Assembly: GCA_937886325.1 (NCBI GenBank)
Contig: CALABV010000051.1
Location: forward strand, 1-64,000
Source of the DNA: an uncultured Geobacter sp.
GTDB lineage: Bacteria > Desulfobacterota > Desulfuromonadia > Geobacterales > Geobacteraceae
Reading direction: 5' to 3'
Length of the DNA stretch: 64,000 nt
Shown here piece after piece: positions 54,578-63,110 of this stretch (positions within the stretch are counted from its first letter, which is position 1; each line of letters opens with the position of its first letter). Both the position numbers and the translations under genes were made by a program. The notes beneath the pieces are model-generated. The model had not been told where the DNA came from. It did no database searches and saw only the letters and a program-made list of their open reading frames with translations.

Positions 54578-55787
54578 GATAGGAGGAAGATCTGCTGCTT
54601 CACTGTGCAGCTATTTATGCAGACGTGATAGATTTAATCAATTCCCGTTTCCTCTCAACAATGCTGGAGAAATGTATTATTTCAGCGCACGATATGCACT
54701 TTCGGCTGGGATACAAGCCCTTGGAATTAAAAAAGGTGAGACTGTCTTGTTGCCTGCGTATAATTGCGGAATAGAAATTGAGCCGTTTCATTATTTAGAA
54801 GTCAATATTGATTTTTATCGAGTAAATTATGACTTAACTTTTGACATTGAAGATATTACTAGACGAATGCGGAAAGGAGTTAAAGCTGTTTTGATAACGC
54901 ATTACCTGGGTTTTCCGCAAGCCGTAGAAGAAATCCGTGAACTTTGCAACAAATGGAATGCGTATCTGATTGAAGACTGCGCACATGCGCTGCTTAGTTC
55001 AAGCAACGGGAAAGACCTCGGAACGACTGGTGACATCTCGGTTTTCAGCCTGTTGAAGACTCTCCCGGTGCCGAACGGTGGAGTGCTGGTAATCAATAAC
55101 CCGAAAACCAGGGTTCAGAGAGAAGAGTGCAGACCCAGCGTCTTTTCGACACTTTACTACCTTGCCGATCTGAAGAGACAGAAAACCAGTTCCGACAACC
55201 TCGCCACGGCCCTTATGGAATATCTGGTCTCCTCACTATTCTGGCATGGGGTAAACGTGGCAAAGCTTGCAGCTGCGGCAGTTGCCAAAGTAACCGGTAG
55301 AAAGATAGTGTCCTTCGTACGGCCCGATTCATACGTTTTCAAATCTGAAATCCTGAATTGGGGGATGTCGCCCCTCTCAATCAACATCATTAACACAACA
55401 AATTTCGATCTGTTAAAGGAAAGAAGGAGGGATAATTTCAAACACCTTCTGAAAAGGCTCTTTCAGTCAGAAATCCGGCAAGAATTCGGTTTCCCCATCG
55501 AAACCCTTCCCAATGGGGTTTGTCCGCTCTTCTTTCCCCTTCTCGTCAAGGAAGACGGCAAGCGTGAATACCTGTACCTGGCGCTGAAGGAACAGGGGAT
55601 TGCGTCTCACCCCTGGTGGGACAGGTTTCACCCCGCGGTTCCGTGGGAGGAATTTCCGGAAGCGGTCACTCTCAAGGAGAGGCTGCTCGGGATCCCGATC
55701 CACCAGGATCTCACGTTCGAGCACCTGGATCGCATAATCCTGGAACTGGAAAAAATTTGTCGCACCTTGCGCACAAGCAATGTCTGA
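54558..55787 (+). CDS. DegT/DnrJ/EryC1-family aminotransferase
   Basis: The 409-residue PLP enzyme belongs to the sugar-aminotransferase family: EDCAHALLSS carries the aspartate that holds the PLP ring nitrogen (D140), and K167 in SVFSLLKTLPVPNGG is the probable PLP lysine. It would make an amino sugar or related precursor for the polymer. The ATG overlaps the end of the second GNAT gene by 20 bases. The first 400 bases are AT-rich, the remainder GC-rich, so a compositional junction lies within the gene near 55000. Confidence 0.85.
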   Translation: MQAMLNRIGGRSAASLCSYLCRRDRFNQFPFPLNNAGEMYYFSARYALSAGIQALGIKKGETVLLPAYNCGIEIEPFHYLEVNIDFYRVNYDLTFDIEDITRRMRKGVKAVLITHYLGFPQAVEEIRELCNKWNAYLIEDCAHALLSSSNGKDLGTTGDISVFSLLKTLPVPNGGVLVINNPKTRVQREECRPSVFSTLYYLADLKRQKTSSDNLATALMEYLVSSLFWHGVNVAKLAAAAVAKVTGRKIVSFVRPDSYVFKSEILNWGMSPLSINIINTTNFDLLKERRRDNFKHLLKRLFQSEIRQEFGFPIETLPNGVCPLFFPLLVKEDGKREYLYLALKEQGIASHPWWDRFHPAVPWEEFPEAVTLKERLLGIPIHQDLTFEHLDRIILELEKICRTLRTSNV

Positions 55788-57249
55788 TATCAAGGTACTG
55801 ATAAAGCAGTCATCCCACTATTTTGCCGGACAGGCCGCGATACTGGCAGCGGGGTTCCTCTCCTTTCCCATCCTGACACGTATTTTCTCGGTAAGCGATT
55901 ACGGGCTCATGAGCCTTGTCACAACCACGCTGTTCATCGCGGTGGCCATCGTCAAGTTCGGAATGCCTACCTCGATAGTGCGATTCTATGCCGAGTACCG
56001 TGCCTCCGGCAAGCTTTCCTCCTTCATGACAACGATTTTTCTCGGAGTCTCAAGCTTTGCGATACTTGCAGGCGCATTCCTTGTCCTAGGCATTCAGCTT
56101 TTCGGGGATCTTTTTCACGACAAGAATCTGACGGCTATGATTCCCATAGTGTCTCTGCTGATTGTTTCTGGCTCCATGAACGATATTTTCATGAGTTTCA
56201 TGAGAGCCGAACAGAGGACAAGACTCTATAATATCATTGCAATCTGTAGAAGGTACATGACTCTGGCATTTGGCATCACCTTCACTCTGTATCTGATACA
56301 GGGTGTAAGAGGATTTTTTGTCGGTCAATTGTTATCCGGAATCATCATTTTTGTGGTTTTGCTCTTTCTTGCAAAGAAAATGTTTGTATTAAAGAAAGTA
56401 TATTTCTCGAAGGATATTTTCAAGACTTCACTTAAATTCGGGTTTCCCTTAGTATGGGCTGAATTCGGCCACCTGATCCTGAACTATGTCGACAGATACC
56501 TCATTCAGTTCTTTCTCGGAGCAGGCGCACTCGGAATGTATACAGCAGGCTATAACCTCGCAACACACATAACCGAAGCAATAATCTACCCCATCAACTA
56601 TGCAATGACACCGGTGTACATGTCTATTCTGGTAAATAAGGGAGAGACTGAAACGAAAGTGTTTTTTACAAAGATGTTCAGGTATTTCATTCTTGTGCTG
56701 CTGCCGGTGGTGTTCGGAAGCATTGCCGTGGGAAGGGATCTGATCTCCATCCTGGCGTCAAAGAAATACCTTGAGTCTTACACCGTCCTTTCCTACGTGC
56801 TGATAGGCCAGGCGGTGTACGCCTGCACCATTATCCTCAACAGCGGCCTGTTCATCAACAAGAAGACGCATGTGCTGAACAATATCATGATTGCAACATG
56901 CGGTATCAATGTGCTGCTCAATATGGCGCTGATACCACGCTTCGGAATCGTCGGCGCGGCCCAGGCGACTCTCCTTTCCTATATTCTGTATGCAATCGTG
57001 GTTGTTTTCTTCTCGTTCAGGGAATTCAGTTTCCATATCGATTTTCGCCGTATCCTCCTGTACACAGGCTCGTCGTTCCTCATGTTTTTTACGGTAAAGA
57101 CAATCGACGCAGGAAACAGCCTGCTGAATGTACTCATGCAGATTGTGGCAGGCGCCGCCGTTTACATCACAACGGTGGTGCTGTTCGACACGGAGATACG
57201 CCGCACCCTGTCGGCATCCATGGCAACCATACGGAATCGGGGTTCCTAG
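55780..57249 (+). CDS. Polysaccharide flippase (Wzx/MATE-like)
   Basis: The 489-residue membrane protein has about 12-14 helices and begins like Wzx-type flippases (HYFAGQAAILAAGFLSFPILTR read in short stretches; RIFSVSDYGLMSLVTT). It should move lipid-linked repeat units across the inner membrane. It overlaps the aminotransferase by eight bases. Together with the Wzz-like and O-antigen-ligase-like genes it indicates a Wzy-dependent assembly route. Confidence 0.9.
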   Translation: MSDIKVLIKQSSHYFAGQAAILAAGFLSFPILTRIFSVSDYGLMSLVTTTLFIAVAIVKFGMPTSIVRFYAEYRASGKLSSFMTTIFLGVSSFAILAGAFLVLGIQLFGDLFHDKNLTAMIPIVSLLIVSGSMNDIFMSFMRAEQRTRLYNIIAICRRYMTLAFGITFTLYLIQGVRGFFVGQLLSGIIIFVVLLFLAKKMFVLKKVYFSKDIFKTSLKFGFPLVWAEFGHLILNYVDRYLIQFFLGAGALGMYTAGYNLATHITEAIIYPINYAMTPVYMSILVNKGETETKVFFTKMFRYFILVLLPVVFGSIAVGRDLISILASKKYLESYTVLSYVLIGQAVYACTIILNSGLFINKKTHVLNNIMIATCGINVLLNMALIPRFGIVGAAQATLLSYILYAIVVVFFSFREFSFHIDFRRILLYTGSSFLMFFTVKTIDAGNSLLNVLMQIVAGAAVYITTVVLFDTEIRRTLSASMATIRNRGS

Positions 57250-57253
57250 GGTG

Positions 57254-58273
57254 ATGAAAAAGCTGGTCAAGCAAGTCCTCTACCTGGTCGTGTACTATTC
57301 CGGCATGCTCCGCTTGCTGATAGCGCTTTGCGGAAGGCCCGGAAAAAACCATCGCGCAGTGTTCCTCTTCTACCACCGTTTCCGCCGCCCCGGCGAAGGC
57401 GCGAAGGACCTCCTGCCGCGACTGGATTGCGAAGAGTTCGACCGGCAAATGGCATACCTGAAAAAAACCTACGAAATCGTGAGTCTCGATGACTCGGCAA
57501 CCCTGCTTCGGGAGGGAAAGGGTTTCAGGCGACCTTCCATCATCCTGAGCATAGATGACGGGTACAGGGACAACTATACGCTGGCGTACCCGATTATCAG
57601 AAAACATGACCTGCCGATCACCATCTTCCTCACTGCCGGCTTCATCGGCGGGGATGCGGGTCTCTGGCTTGACGACATCGAATACGCGCTCCGGAGCACG
57701 GCCTGTCAAGGTTTCAGTCTTGAGAAGGTCCTGGGGAAGGAACGGGTTGACATCTCAAACCAAGAGGGGAAGAAAGACGCCGAAAAAAAATTATACGCCG
57801 CACTGGTGAAAAAAGGGAAACGGGAGAGGCAGGATGCCCTGCGGGAGCTGTTCTCCGTCCTGGATGTTCCCGAGCCGTCCGTTTCCGGCCGTGAGCGCAT
57901 CATGATGAACTGGGAAGAAGTGAACGAGATGGCGGCAAACGGTGTAGATTTCGGGGCGCACTCCGTGTCGCACTCGTTCCTCCCCGCCATGCCTCCTGAC
58001 GAGGCGAAACGGGAAATCCTGGACTCGAAACGGATTATCGAGGAAAAGACGGGGAGAACGGTGCGTCACTTCGCCATTCCCAACGGCAAGAACGATGATT
58101 TCTCCCTGGAATTGACGGAATTCTGCAAGGAAGCGGGTTTCGATACGGTCGTCACCACCGAACCGGGAGTCGTTGGATGTTTTTCGGATCCCTATTCCCT
58201 TGCGAGAATACTTCCGCCACCTCCCACCTATTATTTTGCCTGCGAACTGGCAAGATACATGCTCAGGAGGTAA
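57254..58273 (+). CDS. Polysaccharide deacetylase family protein
   Basis: The 339-residue protein carries the deacetylase motifs SIIL-SIDDGYRDN and AHSVSHSFLP, with FAIPNGK near residue 275. A hydrophobic N-terminus (VLYLVVYYSGMLRLLIAL) suggests a membrane anchor. The ATG at 57254 follows AGGG and lies four bases after the flippase stop, so they are co-translated. It is the second of three deacetylase-type genes here and probably acts at a different residue or step. Confidence 0.88.
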   Translation: MKKLVKQVLYLVVYYSGMLRLLIALCGRPGKNHRAVFLFYHRFRRPGEGAKDLLPRLDCEEFDRQMAYLKKTYEIVSLDDSATLLREGKGFRRPSIILSIDDGYRDNYTLAYPIIRKHDLPITIFLTAGFIGGDAGLWLDDIEYALRSTACQGFSLEKVLGKERVDISNQEGKKDAEKKLYAALVKKGKRERQDALRELFSVLDVPEPSVSGRERIMMNWEEVNEMAANGVDFGAHSVSHSFLPAMPPDEAKREILDSKRIIEEKTGRTVRHFAIPNGKNDDFSLELTEFCKEAGFDTVVTTEPGVVGCFSDPYSLARILPPPPTYYFACELARYMLRR

Positions 58274-58275
58274 AT

Positions 58276-59730
58276 GTGAAAAGCATCTCAACGAAAAACA
58301 TCGGAAATAGCCCGGGATATTCGAATGATGAAGGCTATGCGGTACTGCTTGTGTTCCTTGTATGTATTGCTCTCTGTATTTTCAGTTTTCGGAATGTCAT
58401 TGCTGCTGAAACAGCGAAGTCCCCTGTACCGAAAGAAGAGGGACATCGGGATAGGTATATCGTAGATGATCTGACGTTCTATTCGGTACCCGATGTTCCG
58501 AGACCCGCAAAAGGTGTTCCGTATCGTAATCCGGTCTTTGGAACAAGCATTACCCGTATAACGGATGCTCCAGTGGATGTGCCCGGACGCCGTTTCAAAT
58601 ATGCGCAGGCAGGATATCCGAAGCACGACATTGAGAATGCCGACGGCACAAAGCTCATTATACAGAGTCTTTCGGCTTCAGGATGGAGCGTCTGGAATGC
58701 GAGACCGCCGTTCGATAAGCTGCATGATATTTCTTCCAGACTGATAGGTTGGGCAAGTCCGTTGGATGCCCGCTGGAGCATGAACGATCCCGCTATTCTG
58801 TATTACACATATCTGAAAAAGTTCTGGCGGTATAATGTCAACAGCAAAGAAGCGGAAGCAGTGCATGATTTCTATCAAGACTTCCCACCCCGGCCTGGAG
58901 AAAAATATCCCAGTTGCAGTCCCTCCATGGAGGAAGAGGGAACTCAGTCCGACGACAACCGGTATTGGCCATTCACGATAAAGTGCTACGACCCCTCTCG
59001 AAAACAGAAAAATCTCGATGCTTGGTATCAGGCCGCGCAGATCGTTTTTGATCTTGAACAGAAAAAGATTGTTGCCGCACTTCCCGCTGGGGATCCGTAT
59101 TTCAAACATGCAAATGCAATCATGGTATCACCGCGGGGAAACTATCTCATCATCGGCGCGCCACCCTGTTTCGTGTACGACAGGAAGTGGAAATTCCTCT
59201 ACAGGGCCGAGACGCACGGACACTACGACCTCGCCCTGGATGACGAGGGAAGGGAGGTCATCGTTACGGTCGGCCGCTACTACGGGCCCACCGGGATGAA
59301 AGACATGGGGGAGTGGGTGAAAATGATCGATCTCGAAACCGGGAAGACCCAGTGGCTTGCTCCACTCGACAACACCCTGTACCACGTCTCGGGCAATTGC
59401 ACCGACAAACCGGGCTGGGCAGTCGTCTCAACCTATGCGCCATCCGACTTCAGAAAATCGGCAAGATGGAGTGACGATTCGGTCATCATGTACGAACTTA
59501 CGCGACGCATACCTAAGCCTGACAGGGCTCATCATGCCTTGGTATGGCGGCTGGCGCACACGCACATGGTGAAAAAGAGCTACGGTGACGATCCGTTCGC
59601 CAAAACAAACAAAAAAGGGACGAAAGTTTGGTTCGGGTCTGGATGGGGCAATTCTTTTCGGGACGGACAATATGACGTCTATCAGATAGATCTTCCTGAA
59701 AACTGGGAGAAACAGATCAGAAAAAAATAA
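58276..59730 (+). CDS. Exported or membrane-anchored beta-propeller-like protein, function unknown
   Basis: The 484-residue product starts at a GTG five bases after AGGAGG and right behind the deacetylase stop. A signal anchor (AVLLVFLVCIALCIFSF) lies near residues 20-40. The remainder has repeated strand-turn motifs typical of TolB- or oligogalacturonate-lyase-like propellers (SPRGNYLIIGAPPCF, HYDLALDDEGREVIVTVG, VKMIDLETGKTQWLAPLD). It may bind or cleave the polymer outside the cell, but I cannot identify catalytic residues. No family name is offered. Confidence 0.75.
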   Translation: MKSISTKNIGNSPGYSNDEGYAVLLVFLVCIALCIFSFRNVIAAETAKSPVPKEEGHRDRYIVDDLTFYSVPDVPRPAKGVPYRNPVFGTSITRITDAPVDVPGRRFKYAQAGYPKHDIENADGTKLIIQSLSASGWSVWNARPPFDKLHDISSRLIGWASPLDARWSMNDPAILYYTYLKKFWRYNVNSKEAEAVHDFYQDFPPRPGEKYPSCSPSMEEEGTQSDDNRYWPFTIKCYDPSRKQKNLDAWYQAAQIVFDLEQKKIVAALPAGDPYFKHANAIMVSPRGNYLIIGAPPCFVYDRKWKFLYRAETHGHYDLALDDEGREVIVTVGRYYGPTGMKDMGEWVKMIDLETGKTQWLAPLDNTLYHVSGNCTDKPGWAVVSTYAPSDFRKSARWSDDSVIMYELTRRIPKPDRAHHALVWRLAHTHMVKKSYGDDPFAKTNKKGTKVWFGSGWGNSFRDGQYDVYQIDLPENWEKQIRKK

Positions 59731-59831
59731 GATGATAACAAATAGTCATCAGATTTTGAGCCATGGCATGTGATGTACTGCCTGTGACAGGCAGTGGATA
59801 GGAACAAAGGGTAAGTTAGGAGGATGATTCC

Positions 59832-60287
59832 ATGACAAGAATACTATTTCTACTCTTCGTGATGATGTTTCTCCAATCAACAATCACCTTTTCACAACAA
59901 CACAATATCGCCGAGATTCCGAGAATCAACGCCTGGGTTGCATACAAAAAATTCATGAAAGGAGACATACTCATTGTCGATGCGATGAACGAACGCACGT
60001 ACGCGAAATACCACATAGTAGGAGCGATAAGCCTTCCGGGAGATGGCGTTGATGATCTTGCACGTATTGAAGCAGCAGATCTGCAGATACCTTTCAACAA
60101 AGAGATCCTTGTCTATTGTGATTGAGCTGGTGAAGGTACCAGTGCCAGTGTGGCGCTGATTCTCAAGAAAAAAGGCTACGAGAAGGTTGAAGTTGTTAAA
60201 GGGGGGTGGAAGGCGATGACAAAGGCCGGCTTCCCTTATTTTTGGGAGGGAAGACTCCGAATGCCGAAAACCGGGAAAAAATACTAG
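59832..60287 (+). CDS. Exported rhodanese-like sulfurtransferase with probable selenocysteine (TGA at 60123)
   Basis: The frame runs from an ATG eight bases after AGGAGG to a TAG at 60285, with one in-frame TGA at codon 98. Reading TGA as selenocysteine (U) gives 151 residues: a signal peptide (about 1-21), the rhodanese start (ILIVDAMNERTYAKYHIVGA), and the active-site loop YCDUAGEGTSASVALIL, in which U takes the place of the catalytic cysteine. The rhodanese C-terminus follows (KVEVVKGGWKAMTKAGFPY). A 7-bp hairpin with a 5-nt loop (60140-60158) lies at SECIS distance. Without recoding, the protein would stop before its catalytic residue. A pseudogene or sequencing error is the alternative. 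Confidence 0.78.
60140..60158 (+). promoter_or_regulatory. Candidate bacterial SECIS hairpin
   Basis: CAGTGCC (60140-60146), loop AGTGT, and GGCGCTG (60152-60158) form a 7-bp stem including one G-U pair. The loop begins about 21 nt after the TGA and contains GU, as expected for SelB binding within the coding sequence. Confidence 0.6.
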
Positions 60288-60313
60288 CTTATTAATCCAG
60301 GAGAACCTGTTCC

Positions 60314-61684
60314 ATGCTTACACATTTTGCTCCTCTTGCCCTTTACATTCTTTCGATACCGGTGATGCTGGTTACGATCTTTCGTGTGGAAATCGGCATC
60401 CTGTTCTTTATGACATTTGTTCCCGTTATTGCCCTCATGAAGAAGATCGCCGAACTGCCGGGAGGTAACAACTTCGCCGACTATCTTCTTGTCGCAATCG
60501 TCATCGGATGGTTGTTCAGTGCCGCCAGGGAGGACAAACCGTTGTTCATCAGCTCGCCGTTGAACGCCATTGTCATCATCGTCTGCATCGGGAGCCTTTT
60601 CAACCTGATCCGTGGCTACACATACATGTCCATGCCAGGCGAGATCAACCTGACCCGTCTCATGGCATGGAAGAACTACATGATCCTCCCCCTGCTTTAC
60701 TTCATCGGCGTCAACAACCTGGACACGGAAAAAAAGGTCCGGTGGGTCATCATCTGCTTGCTCGTGACGTTGCTGGCAATGGATTTCAACTTTTACAGCA
60801 CGTTCCGCTGGATGAGGGCCGAGCATTACAGTGATTCCATCAGGATAGAAGGGGCATTCAGTTTCCTGGGGCCCAACGAACTCGGCGTTTTCTATGCGAT
60901 GTACACCATGCTGCTGTTCGGCATCTCCTACTTTGTGGAAGAGAAAAAGCTCAGGTACGCCATTTTCGCCGTGTGCGCCTGCAATCTCTACCCCATCCTC
61001 TTTTCCTATTCACGCGCCGCGTATATCAGCATCATGGCCGGCCTCCTGGCGCTCGGCATCCTCAAGGACAGGCGTATCCTGCTCGCAATCGTTGTCATCG
61101 TTCTTTTCTACCGCTTCATTCTCCCTGTCTCGGTCGTGGAGCGGATTGACATGACCTTTCTCGAAAAGGAGTCCGTGAGTGAGCAGGCGGAACAATCGAG
61201 CGCCATGGACATCGGCGGTGTCGAGGTCGATACCGTCGGCAGGAAAGAGCTGTGGGAGAAAGCCAAGATGTATTTTGCCGAGCAGCCGCTGTTCGGCATC
61301 GGATTCGATACCTTCCGACACAAGGAAGGGATGATCACCCACAGCCTGTACATGAAGATACTTGCCGAGCAAGGGCTGTTCGGCCTTGCCATTTTCATTC
61401 TCTTTATCGGAGCGCTCCTCAGGAAATCCTATATTTTGTTCAAAAAATCGGGGAGCAGTCTCGGCCGGGGAATCGGACTCGGTTTCTTCCTCTGCGTCGT
61501 CACCCACCTAGCCGGAAGCATCAGCGGCGACCAGTCACTCTACTACAACCTGATGGCCATCTTCTGGCTCTTCATGGGAGTTGTGGCGAGCTTTACGGTC
61601 AAATTCGTCACGGCCGGAGAATCGGCTCAGGACGCCCCACACTTCGCAGGGAGAAATACGGAAACCTTGATCCGTAACGCCTGA
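60314..61684 (+). CDS. O-antigen ligase/polymerase-like membrane protein (Wzy_C family)
   Basis: The 456-residue protein has about 11-12 hydrophobic helices and a large periplasmic loop near 270-340, with the family motifs FSYSRAAYISIMAGLLALG and PLFGIGFDTFRHKEGMITHS, where the H lies at the conserved ligase position. It probably polymerises or ligates the exopolysaccharide repeat units. The last six codons (TLIRNA) and the stop belong to dispersed repeat copy D, so the C-terminus has been replaced by repeat sequence. GGAGAACC precedes the ATG. Confidence 0.87.
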   Translation: MLTHFAPLALYILSIPVMLVTIFRVEIGILFFMTFVPVIALMKKIAELPGGNNFADYLLVAIVIGWLFSAAREDKPLFISSPLNAIVIIVCIGSLFNLIRGYTYMSMPGEINLTRLMAWKNYMILPLLYFIGVNNLDTEKKVRWVIICLLVTLLAMDFNFYSTFRWMRAEHYSDSIRIEGAFSFLGPNELGVFYAMYTMLLFGISYFVEEKKLRYAIFAVCACNLYPILFSYSRAAYISIMAGLLALGILKDRRILLAIVVIVLFYRFILPVSVVERIDMTFLEKESVSEQAEQSSAMDIGGVEVDTVGRKELWEKAKMYFAEQPLFGIGFDTFRHKEGMITHSLYMKILAEQGLFGLAIFILFIGALLRKSYILFKKSGSSLGRGIGLGFFLCVVTHLAGSISGDQSLYYNLMAIFWLFMGVVASFTVKFVTAGESAQDAPHFAGRNTETLIRNA

Positions 61685-61831
61685 ATGCCGAAGGGAGCGG
61701 AATGCCGGGGTTTGAACGTCGCCGATGCCGGTACGCCGGGAGAACTTCGTCGGACCGGTTCACCCCACGGGAATGCAAGAAACCGAGGCGTACCGCGAAG
61801 GCGAAGGCGTGAAGGCATCGCGAATTCAGGG
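61665..61831 (+). repeat. Dispersed repeat family, copy D (about 167 bp, diverged)
   Basis: This copy starts CCTTGATCCGTAACGCC and ends GAAGGCATCGCGAATTCAGG. It keeps the core GCGGAATGCCGGGGTTTGAA but has small deletions compared with copies A and B that shift the reading frame. Its left end overlaps the 3' end of the O-antigen-ligase-like gene. Confidence 0.88.
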
Positions 61832-61851
61832 GAGAAGGAAGCAAACACATC

Positions 61852-62991
61852 ATGGTCACATTCATTTTCTGGTCCGCACTCCTGATCGTCGCGTATACCT
61901 ATGTCGGGTACACGGTTCTGATTCCGGCAATCGCCCTGTTCTTCAGGAAACCGGTAGCCTTCAGTGATTGCGAACCCCGTGTAACCTTCCTCATCACCGC
62001 CTACAACGAAGAAAAGAACATCCGCGCCAAGCTGGAACAGGTGCTTTCCCTTGACTACCCCCATGACAGTCTGGAGGTCATGGTCGCCTCCGACGGCTCC
62101 ACCGATCGGACAGACGACATCGTGCGCGAGTTCGGCGACCGCGGGGTTATCCTGAAACGGGTGGAAGGAAGGGTCGGCAAGACCGCCACCCAGAACGAGG
62201 CCGTGAAAGACGCGAGCGGCGAGGTGGTTATCTTTTCCGATGCAACCACGGTCTATGAAAAGGACGCAATCCGGAAAATTGTCCGCAACTACGCGGATCC
62301 CGAAGTGGGCGCGGTGAGCGGCCGCTACGAGTATGTCAACCCGACCGGCGCGCCGGTGGGTACAGGCACCATCCTGTTCTGGAAATACGAAAACTTCATC
62401 AAGAGCATGCAGACCCGCATCAGGACCATTACCGGCTGTTGCGGCTGCATCTATTCGGTGCGGCGGTCCGCCTACGTGCCCCTGCCGCCCGACATCATCA
62501 GCGACCTGATCGAGCCGCTCAAGATCATCGAAACCGGCTACCGGGTGGTGTTCGAGCCCGAGGCGGTGGCCTACGAGGAAACCACGGAAAAGCCTGCCGA
62601 GGAGTTCGGCATGCGGGTGCGGGTCATCACCCGCGCCATGCGGGGTATTCTCTATGTAAAATCGCTCCTCAACCCGTTCCGCTACCCCTTTGTCTCCTTC
62701 CAGCTCATCTCTCACAAGGTCCTGCGCTGGATGATCCCGTTCTTCCTGATTGCGCTTCTTGTCTCGAATGCGTTTCTCCTTGGCGCCTGGTTCTATAATC
62801 TCGCCTTTGCCCTGCAACTTGCATTTTATCTGGCAGCCCTTACGGGGCTTGCCTCCGACCGTTTCGGTGTGAAAATCCGCCTGTTTGCAATCCCTCTCTA
62901 CTTCTGCGTGGTGAACGCCGCTTCCATGGTTGCCTTCCGGAAGACACTGAAGGGGCAGAAGATGGTGACGTGGGAGACGGTGAGAAAGTAG
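61852..62991 (+). CDS. Family 2 glycosyltransferase, membrane-bound
   Basis: The 379-residue protein has an N-terminal membrane helix (about 3-25), a GT-A domain with VTFLITAYNEEKNIRAKL, the nucleotide-binding VASDGSTDRTDDI and the DxT-type FSDATTVYEKDA, then two or three C-terminal helices. The layout resembles processive or polysaccharide-building GT2 enzymes. It should add a sugar from a nucleotide donor to the lipid-linked chain. GGAGAAGGAAG precedes the ATG, just after repeat copy D. Confidence 0.9.
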   Translation: MVTFIFWSALLIVAYTYVGYTVLIPAIALFFRKPVAFSDCEPRVTFLITAYNEEKNIRAKLEQVLSLDYPHDSLEVMVASDGSTDRTDDIVREFGDRGVILKRVEGRVGKTATQNEAVKDASGEVVIFSDATTVYEKDAIRKIVRNYADPEVGAVSGRYEYVNPTGAPVGTGTILFWKYENFIKSMQTRIRTITGCCGCIYSVRRSAYVPLPPDIISDLIEPLKIIETGYRVVFEPEAVAYEETTEKPAEEFGMRVRVITRAMRGILYVKSLLNPFRYPFVSFQLISHKVLRWMIPFFLIALLVSNAFLLGAWFYNLAFALQLAFYLAALTGLASDRFGVKIRLFAIPLYFCVVNAASMVAFRKTLKGQKMVTWETVRK

Positions 62992-62997
62992 TAAAGG

Positions 62998-63060
62998 CAG
63001 GGTTCAAGGGGTCGAGGGTTCCAGGGGTCTAGTGAAAAGACAGAAAGAAAGGGGCGAGGA
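62998..63060 (+). repeat. GGGTTCA-type heptad repeat, left flank of the four-helix-bundle gene
   Basis: The first 29 bases are identical to 37694-37722, and AGTGAAA follows in both places. Units such as GGGTTCA, GGGGTCG and GGGGTCT make up the stretch, which continues in diverged form to about 63060. Confidence 0.8.
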
Positions 63061-63110
63061 TTCCGGGGTTTCAGTGAAGAAGGTGAAAAGCAAAGGGGCA
63101 AGGAGGGTGC

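Noticed and set aside
59832..60125. Short 97-residue rhodanese fragment as complete gene, or simple nonsense pseudogene
   Set aside because: It would end one residue before the catalytic position, yet the remaining 54 codons keep intact rhodanese sequence in frame and a SECIS-like hairpin follows; recoding explains this better.
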